From Hypsibius dujardini (lineage: Eukaryota; Tardigrada; Eutardigrada; Parachela; Hypsibiidae): a stretch of DNA of 20,943 nt. The stretch covers positions 1 to 20,943 of the forward strand of contig LRSR01011043.1 in NCBI GenBank assembly GCA_001579985.1, in the 5' to 3' direction. Each line of letters opens with the position of its first letter. The first letter of the stretch is position 1. Under the pieces are notes generated by a model that saw only the letters and a program-made list of their open reading frames with translations, did no database searches and was not told where the DNA came from. Shown piece by piece: positions 9,301 to 17,909 of this stretch. The translations under genes were made by a program, and so were the position numbers.

Positions 9301-10785
9301 AAACGAAGGGAAACGAATAAATGATAAAATGCTCGAAAAGCTTCAGCGGATTCTGAGCGTTTGGTACGCGCTATCGACAAACGGCCGAAATAAAGACCAC
9401 ATTTGTTTAAATCAGTTATAATTTCTGATTCAGTTAAGATTTTTCAATGCCACTGAGCAGTGATAAAATATATTAAAGTATGCAACGACCACCACCCCTA
9501 AATTTCGTTTTGCAAATCCACTTAGCTGTTACAAATTACCACTATTACGTTAATCTATCAAAACTAAAAGCGGGAATTCTAATTTTTAAACATCTCTATC
9601 GGAGCCAAACTGGAAAACTCTAAAATCGGTAGGCGTAAAAAGAGATGTCTACCGCCTCAAAAAACGCGCAACTATCTCAATTATTTATATATCTATATAT
9701 AAAAAAATAAGCGTTAAATGAAGAAAAACTTCAATTTGTCGCTGTAGCGCATGATTCGAATTGCAAAATATTAAAATTGCTTATCCATTGAATTAACGCA
9801 CTCAGTCAAGCATCCAATTGTCGCACCTTCGCCATATGAGACGGGCTTTTCCCGGAAATTTTTCCACATGCTACAGTAGTACACACGTGGCAAAAACCTT
9901 GCACTAACCGAGTCAAGCCATTACACTCGTTCGACGCTTATTGTTCACAGTCCCGAGTTAAAGGGCTTAACTCGGTTGGCGCAAGGTTTTTGCCACGTGT
10001 GTACATGAACTACGCAAAGTCCCTTCTCGCAAACATCCCCATCAGTTTGATAAGGCTTGCTATTGTAAGCAATAAAAGGAAAATATATGCTAAAAATAAC
10101 GAAAGAAAAAAGAGCAATTATTTCGTTATCACCGCGCGTGCTGCAGAATACTCAGTCAACCTCGGCATGGGACAAAGTGTTTTTGTTAGAAAAAGAAAAC
10201 CAAGACAACCCAACGTCAAGAAGATCGAACAGAATTAGCCGCAACTCGGGCAAAGGAGTCCCAAAACTTGTCGACCCATCTCTACCCACTATAATAATAT
10301 TCAACAATAATAATAATATTCAACAATAATAATAATATTCAATAATAATAATAATAATAATATTCAACAATATTAACCCTTTGATGAACCGGCTAGCGTT
10401 CTTTCAGGTAGAAAATTTTTCACGGAGTTGGAAACTAATCCTGACTGACTGAACCTCCGATCCCTGTGACTGAACGCTTAATCCCTGCTTCGGATACTGC
10501 CGGATATTTCATCGCCAAACAGCAGACATGCCAAACTTACAATACTTCTGTCCACACCGGGAGATCGTCCGGGATCTTGGTCAAACTCCGATAGCTACAA
10601 TCCACAAACGATCCAAGGCAGGAGCATACTGCCGAACAGGGCGCGCTGGCATCCGCTGCCGGGAGTAACGCTGAAAGTGCTCCCAAAAACAGCAGCGCGG
10701 TGACCAGCGTCCTCCACCTCCAGGCCGCTGACAGCCCCCGCCACGGACTCGGCAGGGGCTGTGGCCGCGGACTCCTTAGAATCAT
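3527..10785 (-). CDS. LRIG: LRIG-family receptor: 15 LRRs, three Ig domains, one TM segment (957 aa, ten exons)
   Basis: Exons on the minus strand: 10785-10541, 8279-8136, 7740-7444, 7281-6994, 6896-6753, 6646-6538, 6179-5556, 5308-4606, 3997-3848, 3696-3527 (TGA). All junctions are GT-AG and phases agree, giving 957 residues. A signal peptide (about 1-45, core LVTALLFLGALSALL) precedes a cysteine LRRNT cap (PCSAVCSCLGSFVDC). Residues 82-457 hold 15 LRRs, then LRRCT (CDCDIKDFL). Ig1 is at about 500-612, Ig2 at 618-705 (FPAAKQRR matches FPAARERR of LRIG1) and Ig3 at 706-800. The TM segment is about 810-834 and the tail about 120 residues, starting DDTVLPDELHP like the vertebrate juxtamembrane TDETVVP. 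Known LRIGs are membrane regulators of receptor tyrosine kinases and BMP signalling. The tail is shorter than in vertebrate LRIGs (total about 1,060-1,120 aa). Four LRR exons are phase 2 throughout. A 5' noncoding exon is possible. The last exon is the least certain. Confidence 0.92.
6224..6430. repeat. (CTGT)n microsatellite filling LRIG intron 6
   Basis: About 200 bp of CTGT tetranucleotide with interruptions (CTAC, CTAT, GACT) occupies over half of the 358-bp intron between LRIG exons 6 (6538) and 7 (6179). The longest uninterrupted run is around 6281-6340. In the LRIG transcript it is read as ACAG repeats, which contain many AG dinucleotides upstream of the real acceptor. Confidence 0.95.
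7289..7306. repeat. (CA)9 repeat at the LRIG exon 4 acceptor
   Basis: Nine CA units end five bases from the acceptor of LRIG exon 4. In the transcript this is (UG)9 followed by UUUACAG, so the repeat takes the place of the polypyrimidine tract. Confidence 0.9.
8889..8930. repeat. CA/TG alternating purine-pyrimidine tract
   Basis: An ACACACAC run turns through ATGTGTATATG into a long TGTG run, so the tract is partly self-complementary and of the Z-DNA-prone type. It lies inside LRIG intron 1. Confidence 0.85.
9882..10001. mobile_element. MITE copy 2, 120 bp, TIR CACACGTGGC
   Basis: Left end CACACGTGGCAAAAACC and right end GGTTTTTGCCACGTGTG are exact inverted complements over at least 21 bases; the arms extend to about 37 nt with three or four mismatches (through CCGAGT..AAGCC). 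TA is present on both sides (9880-9881 and 10002-10003), as expected for a Tc1/mariner-type target. Its sequence matches copy 1 at 1996-2116 when that is reverse-complemented. It sits in LRIG intron 1 and has no coding capacity. Confidence 0.9.
10291..10374. repeat. AAT microsatellite with 19-bp higher-order unit
   Basis: AAT trinucleotides are arranged in longer units CAACAATAATAATAATATT (at 10302-10320 and 10321-10339), followed by a pure AAT run. It lies in LRIG intron 1. Confidence 0.9.
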
Positions 10786-11753
10786 CCTCGTGTCTGTGCT
10801 ATATCCGCTGCCTCGAGCACACCGCGAAAGTCCGTTCCACCTATATCAAAACAAAATCCTTCAATTATAACACAAGCTCCTAGCAAAAAAATCCATTTTA
10901 GTGCATGATCAAACAGAATTTAAATATTGGAGAACAAATGAGAAACAACGAAACGGCTCAGTTAAATAGGCCAACACATTTGGAGCTTTCCCTGTAGCAC
11001 ACACAGCAAAAGCCAGCACACCTACTGAGGGAAAGGCGCAATTGAAACAGAACAAACGTCCTTACCGTAGAGTCCAGTTTCCGGGCTAATTTAGTCATCT
11101 CACTCCGACAACTTAATGGCATTCGAATTTCGAAGTAGTGCCCCAGGAAAATTCCCAAATAGAGAGCAACATCAGTATCACCACGCAAGGTGTGTCTGCA
11201 TCACAAATTCCAAGTCCGCAAGCACGCACGGCAAACCGCAAGTGCTGTTGATACTGCGCCGATATACACACACACTCACTCTCAACTCGGGGAGATTAGC
11301 GGTTGTAAGCGTTCCAAAACTTTTATCACTGACAAGCGAAAGCTGCAGCGGAACACATTTATTCCAACGTCCAATGTTCTTCACAAGTAATAATGCGGCC
11401 AAGAAGAAAAACGATCGACGACGACGCTGCACTGCACTGCGCAACAACCAGTTATGAATTTTGAAGCCCTCTCTCTCTGTCTTCCACGATCTGAGTCACA
11501 CACACACACCACACCACACCACAACTTCGGTCGGCGTGTGAGTGACAGCGACAGCGGACTGGCAGACTTTATGGCGATGTCCGTGTTAACGACTCGAATT
11601 CCGAAAATCTCACCCAACTCCGCCTACTCCGTCTGTGGCTGTTGAGTAGGCCCGTCTAAAAGACAGAGAGCAGAGAAACGCGAAAATCCCCGCTGGTCAA
11701 GTGCAGCGGTCAGAGTTTGGGCCACTTTGCAGTCGTGCGTGCGATTGGTCAGT
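10786..11753. other. LRIG 5' flank, no recognised gene
   Basis: Just upstream of the LRIG ATG the minus strand reads TATAGCACAGACACGAGG then ATG; an AG at about 10843-10844 could accept a 5' noncoding exon. Promoter elements of LRIG probably lie somewhere here, but no TATA box in a convincing position was found. A CA run lies at about 11497-11520. An inverted CCAAT box (ATTGG) is at about 11743-11747. Nothing else stands out. Confidence 0.45.
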
Positions 11754-11769
11754 CAGCGGTCAACCGCTG
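11754..11769. repeat. Perfect 7-bp-arm palindrome CAGCGGT-CA-ACCGCTG
   Basis: A short perfect inverted repeat with a two-base centre, nine bases upstream of the larger structured element at 11778-11850. The half-site GCAGCGGTCA also occurs alone at 11703-11712. It could be a dimeric protein-binding site or part of a larger fold-back element. Confidence 0.6.
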
Positions 11770-11777
11770 TTTTGCAT

Positions 11778-11850
11778 GTAACTCCGACCGCATACTAAGT
11801 CGCAGGGTAGTATGATAAGGCGTCCCCCGTTATGGGGTGGTCGGAGTTAC
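11778..11850. other. 73-nt multi-hairpin element closed by a 12-bp stem
   Basis: GTAACTCCGACC at 11778-11789 pairs perfectly with GGTCGGAGTTAC at 11839-11850. Inside, CATACTA (from 11791) pairs with TAGTATG around a ten-base loop, and CCCC near 11824 pairs with GGGG near 11834. The whole folds as a closed stem with two inner hairpins. It is tRNA-sized but lacks a 7-bp acceptor, a B box (GGTTCGA) and a 3' CCA-ready layout, so I do not call it a tRNA. It may be a small fold-back element, a structured RNA or a relic. Confidence 0.5.
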
Positions 11851-12549
11851 CGCCAGTTCCAGGGTAAGAAAGTGGAGAAAGCCATTAAAATTGCCTTCAA
11901 GCGTTTCTCGCGCTGTTGTCTCTCTCCCCCACTGTCCTGTCTGTCGCCCCTTTCCTTTTCCACAGAGAAAACTGGTCGTTAATTCTGTCTGAATGCCCCT
12001 TGGTCAAGGGCTCGTCTTTCACCTCCCCCTTCTTCAATTTTCCGTCCAAGAGTTCCCCCTCTCCATTTGGCATCTTCGCCCGTCTTGTCTTTCTGTCTGC
12101 CTGCCTGTCTGTCGAAAGCCGGCTTTGGGGCCGGCTGGAAATTCACCTTTTTCTTTCCTCCCACTTTCCCTCACTCGCCATCCTTCACTCGCCTTTCCAT
12201 TGAACAATCGGGGTGGAAAGTGGAGGGAAATATTAAAGAGAAATGCAATTCTGCCTCATGCTACACTACTGCGCCTCGTAGCACAACAATAGAACACGTC
12301 TTAAAGCGCTCTCGAGAAATGTGTAAATCACGAAAGCGCCATTCCTCTCGGGCCTTCCTTCCCCCTTCCTTCCTTTTGCTTCAATGCTCCATGCTGTTTG
12401 CATGTGTGCCAGCCAGGCGGGGTCACACCACCACACAACAACAATGTCCAGACCTTCAGGCGCTTGTCAAAGGGAAGTGCTCTACAAGCGCAAGAAATAT
12501 ATATATGCGTCTTATTACAAGATGGAGGTGCGAAAAGCATTCCTGGGTC

Positions 12550-12577
12550 AGACAGACAGACAGACAGACAGACAGAC
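12550..12577. repeat. (GACA)n microsatellite
   Basis: Seven GACA units in a row. This is the same tetranucleotide class as the CTGT arrays at 6224-6430 and 18902-18939, in the other orientation. Confidence 0.9.
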
Positions 12578-13226
12578 ACCCACATACACATTGCTTGTTT
12601 GTTATTTATATATATATATGGGCGTTCAAAAGGAAACACTTTTCGAGGTGTGGGATGTACATTATTGCACAAATGGCAGTTGTTTGTGAGGTATGCAGAA
12701 ATGGAAGATTGATCGAAAGGGGATGTTTGCAAATGGTGTTTGTAGTTTGTAATTTGTTTCGTCGCTACCATGTCCGTAGGAGCGCCAGTATGGAAGAATA
12801 AAGGGTCTTTTTTGTCTACACTGCGGTATGCGCAGGCACAATCGACATCCCATTTTTACGCATATTCAGGTGTGCAAACTGTGCGCACGGAATTACGTGC
12901 GGAGCGCACCCAATCACGTGCAGGGGAGGGAGGGGAAGACGCTTGCAAAATTCAAAGGCCACAAAAGCCGACACTCTTTCCACATTCCCGCCTTTTCATA
13001 CAGGCACTTGATGGTCCCGCGCGTCCCGGTCCCCGTTCAGCAGCAACCTTTCCATTGTTTTCCGACATTTTCTCTGCCACCCAGGCACCTTTTCATGCCC
13101 CCGTCCCTCTAAAAGAAAGAAAGGAAGCCTCATAAAACGAACGTGTGATATTTAACCCGTAATGTCAATACAGCTGCATTTGATTTATCCTCCCCCCCCC
13201 CAGTCCGGGCATCGTAGTTTACCTCA

Positions 13227-13290
13227 TGTGTGTGTGTGTGTGTGTGTGTGTGTCGTGATGTGTGTGTGTGTGTGTGTGTGTCGTGATGTG
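13227..13290. repeat. (TG)n microsatellite in two blocks
   Basis: Two TG runs of about 26 and 21 bases are each followed by TCGTGATGTG, so the block including the spacer has itself been duplicated. Confidence 0.9.
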
Positions 13291-13595
13291 AGGTGTGCAG
13301 CAATGCAACAGCAAGAGCTACAAAGCCGGACAAAGTCCTCTCTCCCTCTCTGTGAAGACTCAACGGTCTTCGGCGGTCCTCCTTTTACCATCCTCTCATT
13401 TCACACGTCCTCTCTTCCACTCCGATCACCAAACACGAAAAGTCACATCACCGCGACATGTTACCTTTGTTTATCTTTATTATACCTCTCGCGTCTTTAC
13501 TCTAGCACACACAGTCCGTTCTAGGCAGACACAATTCACACAAACAGTCGAATAATAATGCAGTAAAAATGGGGCGAAATCAGTAACAGCTCCCC

Positions 13596-13660
13596 GAAAC
13601 GGCGGGGACGAAACGGCAGGGACGAAATGGCGGGGACGAAACGACAGGAACGAAACGGCA
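13596..13660. repeat. 14-bp minisatellite GAAACGGCGGGGAC
   Basis: Four full units (13596, 13610, 13624, 13638) and a partial fifth, with point differences among units (GGCAGGG, AATGG, CGACAGG). It lies in noncoding sequence between genes. Confidence 0.9.
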
Positions 13661-14097
13661 AATTAAGGGCACGGGAACCTGTCAAAATGATCAAACATGC
13701 GACACGCTTTTTCCGACATGCATGCACATGTAGCGCCTGCAGCAATGGGAGCCTAAATTTATTGTTTTTCAAGTACTTCGCAACCTGCGTGGTCCCTGTG
13801 TCGACGAGTATCGAGGGGTAAAATTAGAAAAAGAGACACTGCCGCACAACCCTGAAGGAAGAAGAAGTAAAGTGCCGTAATTTGAGGGTACACACACCCT
13901 CTGACATTTCTCCCCTTGGTACAACATATAAAAGTGTTTTATCGGCGCCGACAGCGCCTTGACGTTTAACCGCGTTTCAAACTATTACGACCCCTCGCCT
14001 TCTTCTTGCGACTTTCCATCGGCGACACGACAGAAAACACATAAAACACCATTTCCAGTTCGAAGCGCGTGTGTGCATTGTCAGTGTGAGGTGAAAG
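13661..14097. other. Intergenic stretch, nothing recognised
   Basis: I see no gene, RNA gene or repeat here apart from a TATAAAA motif at about 13926, which has no gene downstream that I can identify. Confidence 0.5.
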
Positions 14098-14307
14098 CTG
14101 TATTTCGGCTCACCATCCAAACGGTCGATAAGTCGGCTCACGCATGGGTTTCTCTTTGATGGCGAGTGCTTGATTGTTTGATTTCCTGTACTATATCCTA
14201 GTATACTGTAACACTTATACAAATCAATCAATTAAGCACCTGCTATTAAAGAGAAACCCATGAGTGAGCCCATTTATCGACCAATTGGAGAGTGAGCCGA
14301 AATACAG
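14098..14307. mobile_element. Fold-back (hairpin) element, 210 bp, two 86-nt arms
   Basis: Bases 14098-14183 are the inverted complement of 14222-14307 with roughly 15 mismatches and no gaps; the loop is 38 nt. Outer ends are CTGTATTTCGGCTCAC and its complement. The best conserved inner block is CATGGGTTTCTCTTT. Within each arm a CGGCTCAC/GGCTCAC motif is repeated. TA lies three bases inside each end. There is no coding capacity. It looks like a MITE or fold-back transposon; a hairpin small-RNA precursor is the other possibility. Confidence 0.75.
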
Positions 14308-15040
14308 ACTTCTTCTCATACGGTACAAGCAGCGGTCCTCAATAACCTATAACCAAAACGCTTGTCAGATCAAATGCGCGTCGTTGCGTCGGTTGGGCGA
14401 ACCGATGAACGTGCGATTTATATATATGAATATTCATCGCCAAGCAAAAGGTCGTAAATTAGTGGCCTCCGCCGCCGCCGCGCCGCCGCACCGCGGCAAA
14501 AGGTCGTGTTATGGTCTACGGCGGCGACAACTGTCATACGGCTGTCCGAGTAGCCAGGCGGAAAAAAACTTGTGGCGCGACACTGGCGGAACGTTATTAG
14601 CACTTGCGTCGCGCGGGCTTTTAAATTTCGTAATAATAATTTCTTGAAGGGATTTCAAAGACAGCACCGCGGAATGGAGGGAGGGTGTGTAAACTGCATG
14701 TGTGTATGTGTGTGTGTGTGCCTCATGGTACGGACTCATCTCGTCTCTCGGGCACAGACGAGGACATTTTTTTTAAAGTGGTCTGGCCGCCATTTATCAT
14801 ATCTCTCGCTTTTCGGGTATGGGGGGGGGGTTAGAGATTGACTCGATGACACCCCGGGGAAATTTGATTCGATTTATGGCGAAAGGCATATCGCAGCCGC
14901 CGAGGGGGCTGCAGCCGGACTGCAATGAACTTATTATTATGGAACACCTGCTGCGATTCTAAATTAATATCCACGCCTGATGATGAGTTTTTCCTTCGAT
15001 ATCGGTGTGTATTGTACACACGGTGTATATTGTACACTAC
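14308..15040. other. Intergenic stretch, nothing recognised
   Basis: It holds a CCG-rich patch (about 14468-14492), a TG run (about 14699-14720), a T tract and a ten-base G tract (14821-14830). Just before the next MITE is an imperfect tandem repeat of CGGTGTGTATTGTACACA (about 15003-15038). No gene is recognised. Confidence 0.5.
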
Positions 15041-15044
15041 TGTA

Positions 15045-15175
15045 GTGCCATGATTATAACGGTCGGTTTAGCCCCGCCTCCGTCACACGGACCTGTGTCG
15101 CCAGTTGGCACAGACAACACACACATGCCGAGTGTGCTGCCCGGGTGTAAAAACCGACCGTTAAAATCGTGGCAC
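15045..15175. mobile_element. TA-flanked MITE, 131 bp, TIR GTGCCAYGATT
   Basis: The left end GTGCCATGATTATAACGG and the reverse complement of the right end GTGCCACGATTTTAACGG agree for 25 nt with two mismatches (through GGTCGGTTT). TA flanks both ends (15043-15044, 15176-15177); the identity extends to TGTA outside. The interior is non-coding. TIR sequence and length differ from the CACACGTGGC family, so it is a separate family. No second copy is visible in this window. Confidence 0.8.
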
Positions 15176-15179
15176 TACA

Positions 15180-16075
15180 TTATTGAAGGCTTGACAGCTG
15201 GACTCACACGCTTTCTCCTGCTAGGCATGGCTAATCTCGTTTCTCTCGTTGCACCACACAGGTGTGCGACGTGAATCGATCAGATTCAATTAATTAATCA
15301 GGCGCTTTTTTTAATGTATGACTACTACCGAGCTGGTTATATGTTGGGAGAAAGTCTCATGAAGTGTCAGTAAAATGACTAATGAACAATCAGTGGAACG
15401 AGTCACGACCGTCCTGCTTAGAGTTTACCTGAACAAAATTAAATTACCCATTACTCAAATCGGTGGGCAAGATGAATTGTGCAGGTGATCATCGTGAAAG
15501 GTCCTTACCCTGATTCATATACTCTCATACTCGGTGAAAGTGGAAAACGAATGAAGAACGGTCCTTCTCGGAATCAGGAGAGCAAGCATCCAGTTGAGGT
15601 TCCACTGAATTGAGGTCGTGTCACTTTAAAAAAATGTCCAACTTGTAAGGCGGAAATGACATTTTGGCGGCCTGACCGAGTGTGGCCACCTGCGACCGCA
15701 GGCTCGGCCTCGGTCGTGCAGCTACATTTCCAAGGTTTGGCAAAGAATACGGTACACTTCACAGGAACCAGCGTATTTTTCACCATTCCCTTCTTTTTGC
15801 CACTCAAATTAGCAGGCGTAGAAAATGAAAGCTTAGCTGCTTGAATTCAGCACTCTTTCATAAAATGTAAATTGGGACAAGACAGTAATACTTGACCATC
15901 TATCTATATGTTGGGGAAGATTGCGAAGCAACAGCTGCTCAAAGCAATTAAGCGCATGTGATCCAAGACCCTCGAATTACAGTAATTCAAGGATTTGTAC
16001 AGATATAACCGACATGTGGTGTTACTTTGGCTTTGTTTTAGCAGTTTCTTCAATATATTTGTAGTATTTCCCCAA
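15180..16075. other. ATAT1 upstream region, no recognised gene
   Basis: This should contain the ATAT1 promoter and 5' UTR. An open frame on each strand around 15574-15844 shows no family I recognise. There is no clear TATA box or CpG-rich promoter near 16076, and a 5' noncoding exon cannot be excluded. Confidence 0.45.
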
Positions 16076-17909
16076 ATGAATTGCTGTCAAGACATCAACG
16101 CTCTCTTCAAGGATGAGATATCCTGTATTGAGGGTAAAATGTGGGACAAGACTGGGCGATATTGCGGCAGGTAATTGCTATTATGCGTATATAAATAGTG
16201 GACTTATTTTTTGTCGGGGAAGGAAGTAAGCTCTAATACTCTTATTTCTTCCAATTGCAGCGCCGTCGTTAAGGAAGAACTAGAACGTCTTATCGATCAC
16301 ATGGGGGTGCAGTCGGCTGAGGTTCGCTGCGGGAACAGTCGACCTTGTAAAAGACAAAAGGTGTTTTTTTTTGTTATTCGACCTTCTGTTTATAGTGTCT
16401 CGGATTGGACTCTCCCTTGACAACATTTTCAGCCTTTAAAAATTCGAACCAGCGCATTTACCTCTTGAAACTAGCCAACATATTCAAGTGAGTTTTCCGT
16501 TTTTTTCTCTCTCTTTGACTTAAACAAATTGTGATGCAAAATTTGGCTATTTCCGTGCAGGCAGAAAGGGGCGGTAGTAGCGTTTGCCCGAGTCGGCTGG
16601 AGAGCCATTTCCCTCATCGACGCACAAGGATTCAGGGCCCAGCAAGATATGCTCTGCCTGTACGACATTTACGTAGCGACAAAGTTTCAGCGATTAGGAA
16701 ACGGTAGACGATTGCTCGATTTCATATTCAAAGTAAGCGTTAGTACATGACACGAAGGGGGCACATTTAAAGTCCTTAAGAACTGTAAGTAAGCTTACTG
16801 ACAGGTCCTAACCAGGACCCCTGAAGCGTACGGGCTAAGGGGTAAAAAATCACGTTTTTCAAAACTCGATCCAGAATTCGGCAGTTGAGTTCTTGGTCAC
16901 TTTAAAAGCAGAGGGGTTTGGCCTCCTTGCAATTTCACATTTTCAAAAACTTTAGATTCTGCGTCAAGTTTGAGATTTCTTGCGCTCTAGCCCAAGCTCG
17001 CTATCACTTATTGTAAGTATGAGCTCAAGTTTTAAAACTATCAGGAACGATACAGTCAACGACAAGATTGAGTACACTGGAGGGTCCGAGGTATGGGCAA
17101 AAGGGGCGGAGCAAGGGGTGGTTTTCAAACAATCGAAAAATCAACCATCTGATCACCCCTTGCTCCGCCCCTTTTGCCCATACCCCGGACCCTCCCGTGT
17201 ACTCAATCTTGTTGTTAATTGTAGGCAGAATTATGAATTGCACCTTTTCATGCCACCCGGCCCACCCATAGAGGGTCTTTCTTCCGAACTGCAAGTTCCC
17301 TGAAAGAACCCTTGCTGAACATGCGATGCCTGTCAATTTAGCGTAATTTTTAGCATGAAAATGTCAAACCCGAAGCAATGACCATCGACCAGCCGAGCCA
17401 GGCTCTGCTGAACTTTTTCATGCGCCAGTTCTTCCTGCGGGAGTTTACCACTCAGGAGCATCGGTATATCGTCTGGAAACGGTATATGGACCAAGTCAAG
17501 CCGACTGCCAAAAGCGGAGGTAAAAACAATTTTATGAAAAGTTCGCGTATAATAACGCACTTATAGATGTTACGATAGTAAGAGAAAGATGTTTGTAGTT
17601 CGCTACGCCCAACCCATTCACACCCAAGCCAACACCCACACCCACACCCACACCCACACCCATACGGGCAATGTCTCCCACTACATGGGCGGCCCGTGGC
17701 CTGTCTTCTCCCGACCTGGGGACACACTTAAACCCCACCCGTTCACCAACTGGCATCCTCCGACAGCAGCGACTCCCGGCTACAACAACGAACTCTCACT
17801 GCAGGAGCTGCGTGTCTACAACAATCAAGCTCGCAATCACAACAACAATGACCGATCTGGCGTACTATCCATCGAGGGCAAAGCCCACCTTCCTTTTGAG
17901 TTTTATTAG
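16076..17909 (+). CDS. ATAT1: Alpha-tubulin N-acetyltransferase (294 aa, six exons)
   Basis: Exons: 16076-16170, 16261-16346, 16433-16487, 16561-16732, 17354-17519, 17599-17909 (TAG). Introns are 90, 86, 73, 621 and 79 bp; all are GT-AG and the joins total 294 codons plus stop. The product acetylates Lys40 of alpha-tubulin inside microtubules using acetyl-CoA. Residues 1-190 match the ATAT/MEC-17 GNAT fold: INALFKDEI at the N-terminus, QRIYLLKL, KGAVVAFARVGW, then LCLYDIYVATKFQRLGNGRR with the catalytic Asp (here D114, human D157) and the acetyl-CoA loop QRLGNG (122-127), then MTIDQPSQALLNFF and YIVWKRYM. The tail (192-294) is low complexity and includes a His-Thr run. The ATG gives the usual family N-terminus. 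The donor of exon 2 (T|GTAAAA) was chosen because it alone restores phase. The acceptor of exon 6 has a poor pyrimidine tract, so the C-terminus is less sure than the catalytic domain. Confidence 0.9.
17051..17223. repeat. Long inverted repeat (hairpin) in ATAT1 intron 4
   Basis: Bases 17051-17120 are the inverted complement of 17154-17223 with few mismatches in the inner 60 bases; the loop is about 33 nt. The conserved inner arm reads GTATGGGCAAAAGGGGCGG and GAGCAAGGGGTG. It probably is a fold-back element inserted in the intron, which is by far the longest in this gene. Transcripts would form a stem of over 60 bp. Confidence 0.85.
17630..17665. repeat. CCCACA hexamer repeat inside ATAT1 exon 6
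   Basis: About six tandem ACCCAC/CCCACA units. In the ATAT1 frame they encode alternating His-Thr. Since the unit is six bases, length change would keep the frame. Confidence 0.85.

Larger units (their letters stand above)
8280..10540 (-). other. LRIG intron 1 (2.26 kb), repeat-rich
   Basis: The largest intron of the gene separates the signal-peptide/LRRNT exon from the first LRR exon. It holds a CT run (about 8398-8426), a GA run (about 8661-8674), a CA/TG palindromic run (about 8889-8930), a CT run (about 8985-9008), MITE copy 2 (9882-10001) and an AAT array (10291-10374). I see no other coding exon in it. The donor is T|GTAAGTTTGG and the acceptor TTTTTTTTGCAG|A. Confidence 0.75.
11851..13595. 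other. Intergenic stretch, pyrimidine-rich and repeat-rich
   Basis: No gene is recognised. The sequence is rich in CT/CCTTCC on the plus strand. It contains a (GACA)n run (about 12550-12577), a short TA run (about 12608-12620), a C tract (13192-13201) and two (GT)n runs with a GTCGTGATGTG spacer (13227-13290). Open frames here are composed of these repeats and show no domain. Confidence 0.6.

Noticed and set aside
11778-11850. tRNA gene
   Set aside because: The length fits, but there is no 7-bp acceptor with TPsiC arm and no GGTTCGA B box; the closing stem is 12 bp.
12067-12801. 244-codon plus-strand open frame, one of the longest in the window
   Set aside because: It runs through CT-rich, GACA and TA repeats, has no domain or biased codon use, and overlaps equally long frames in other registers.
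16187-16196. TATATAAATA, a TATA-box-like motif
   Set aside because: It falls in the 90-bp first intron of ATAT1, downstream of the start codon, so it is unlikely to drive that gene.
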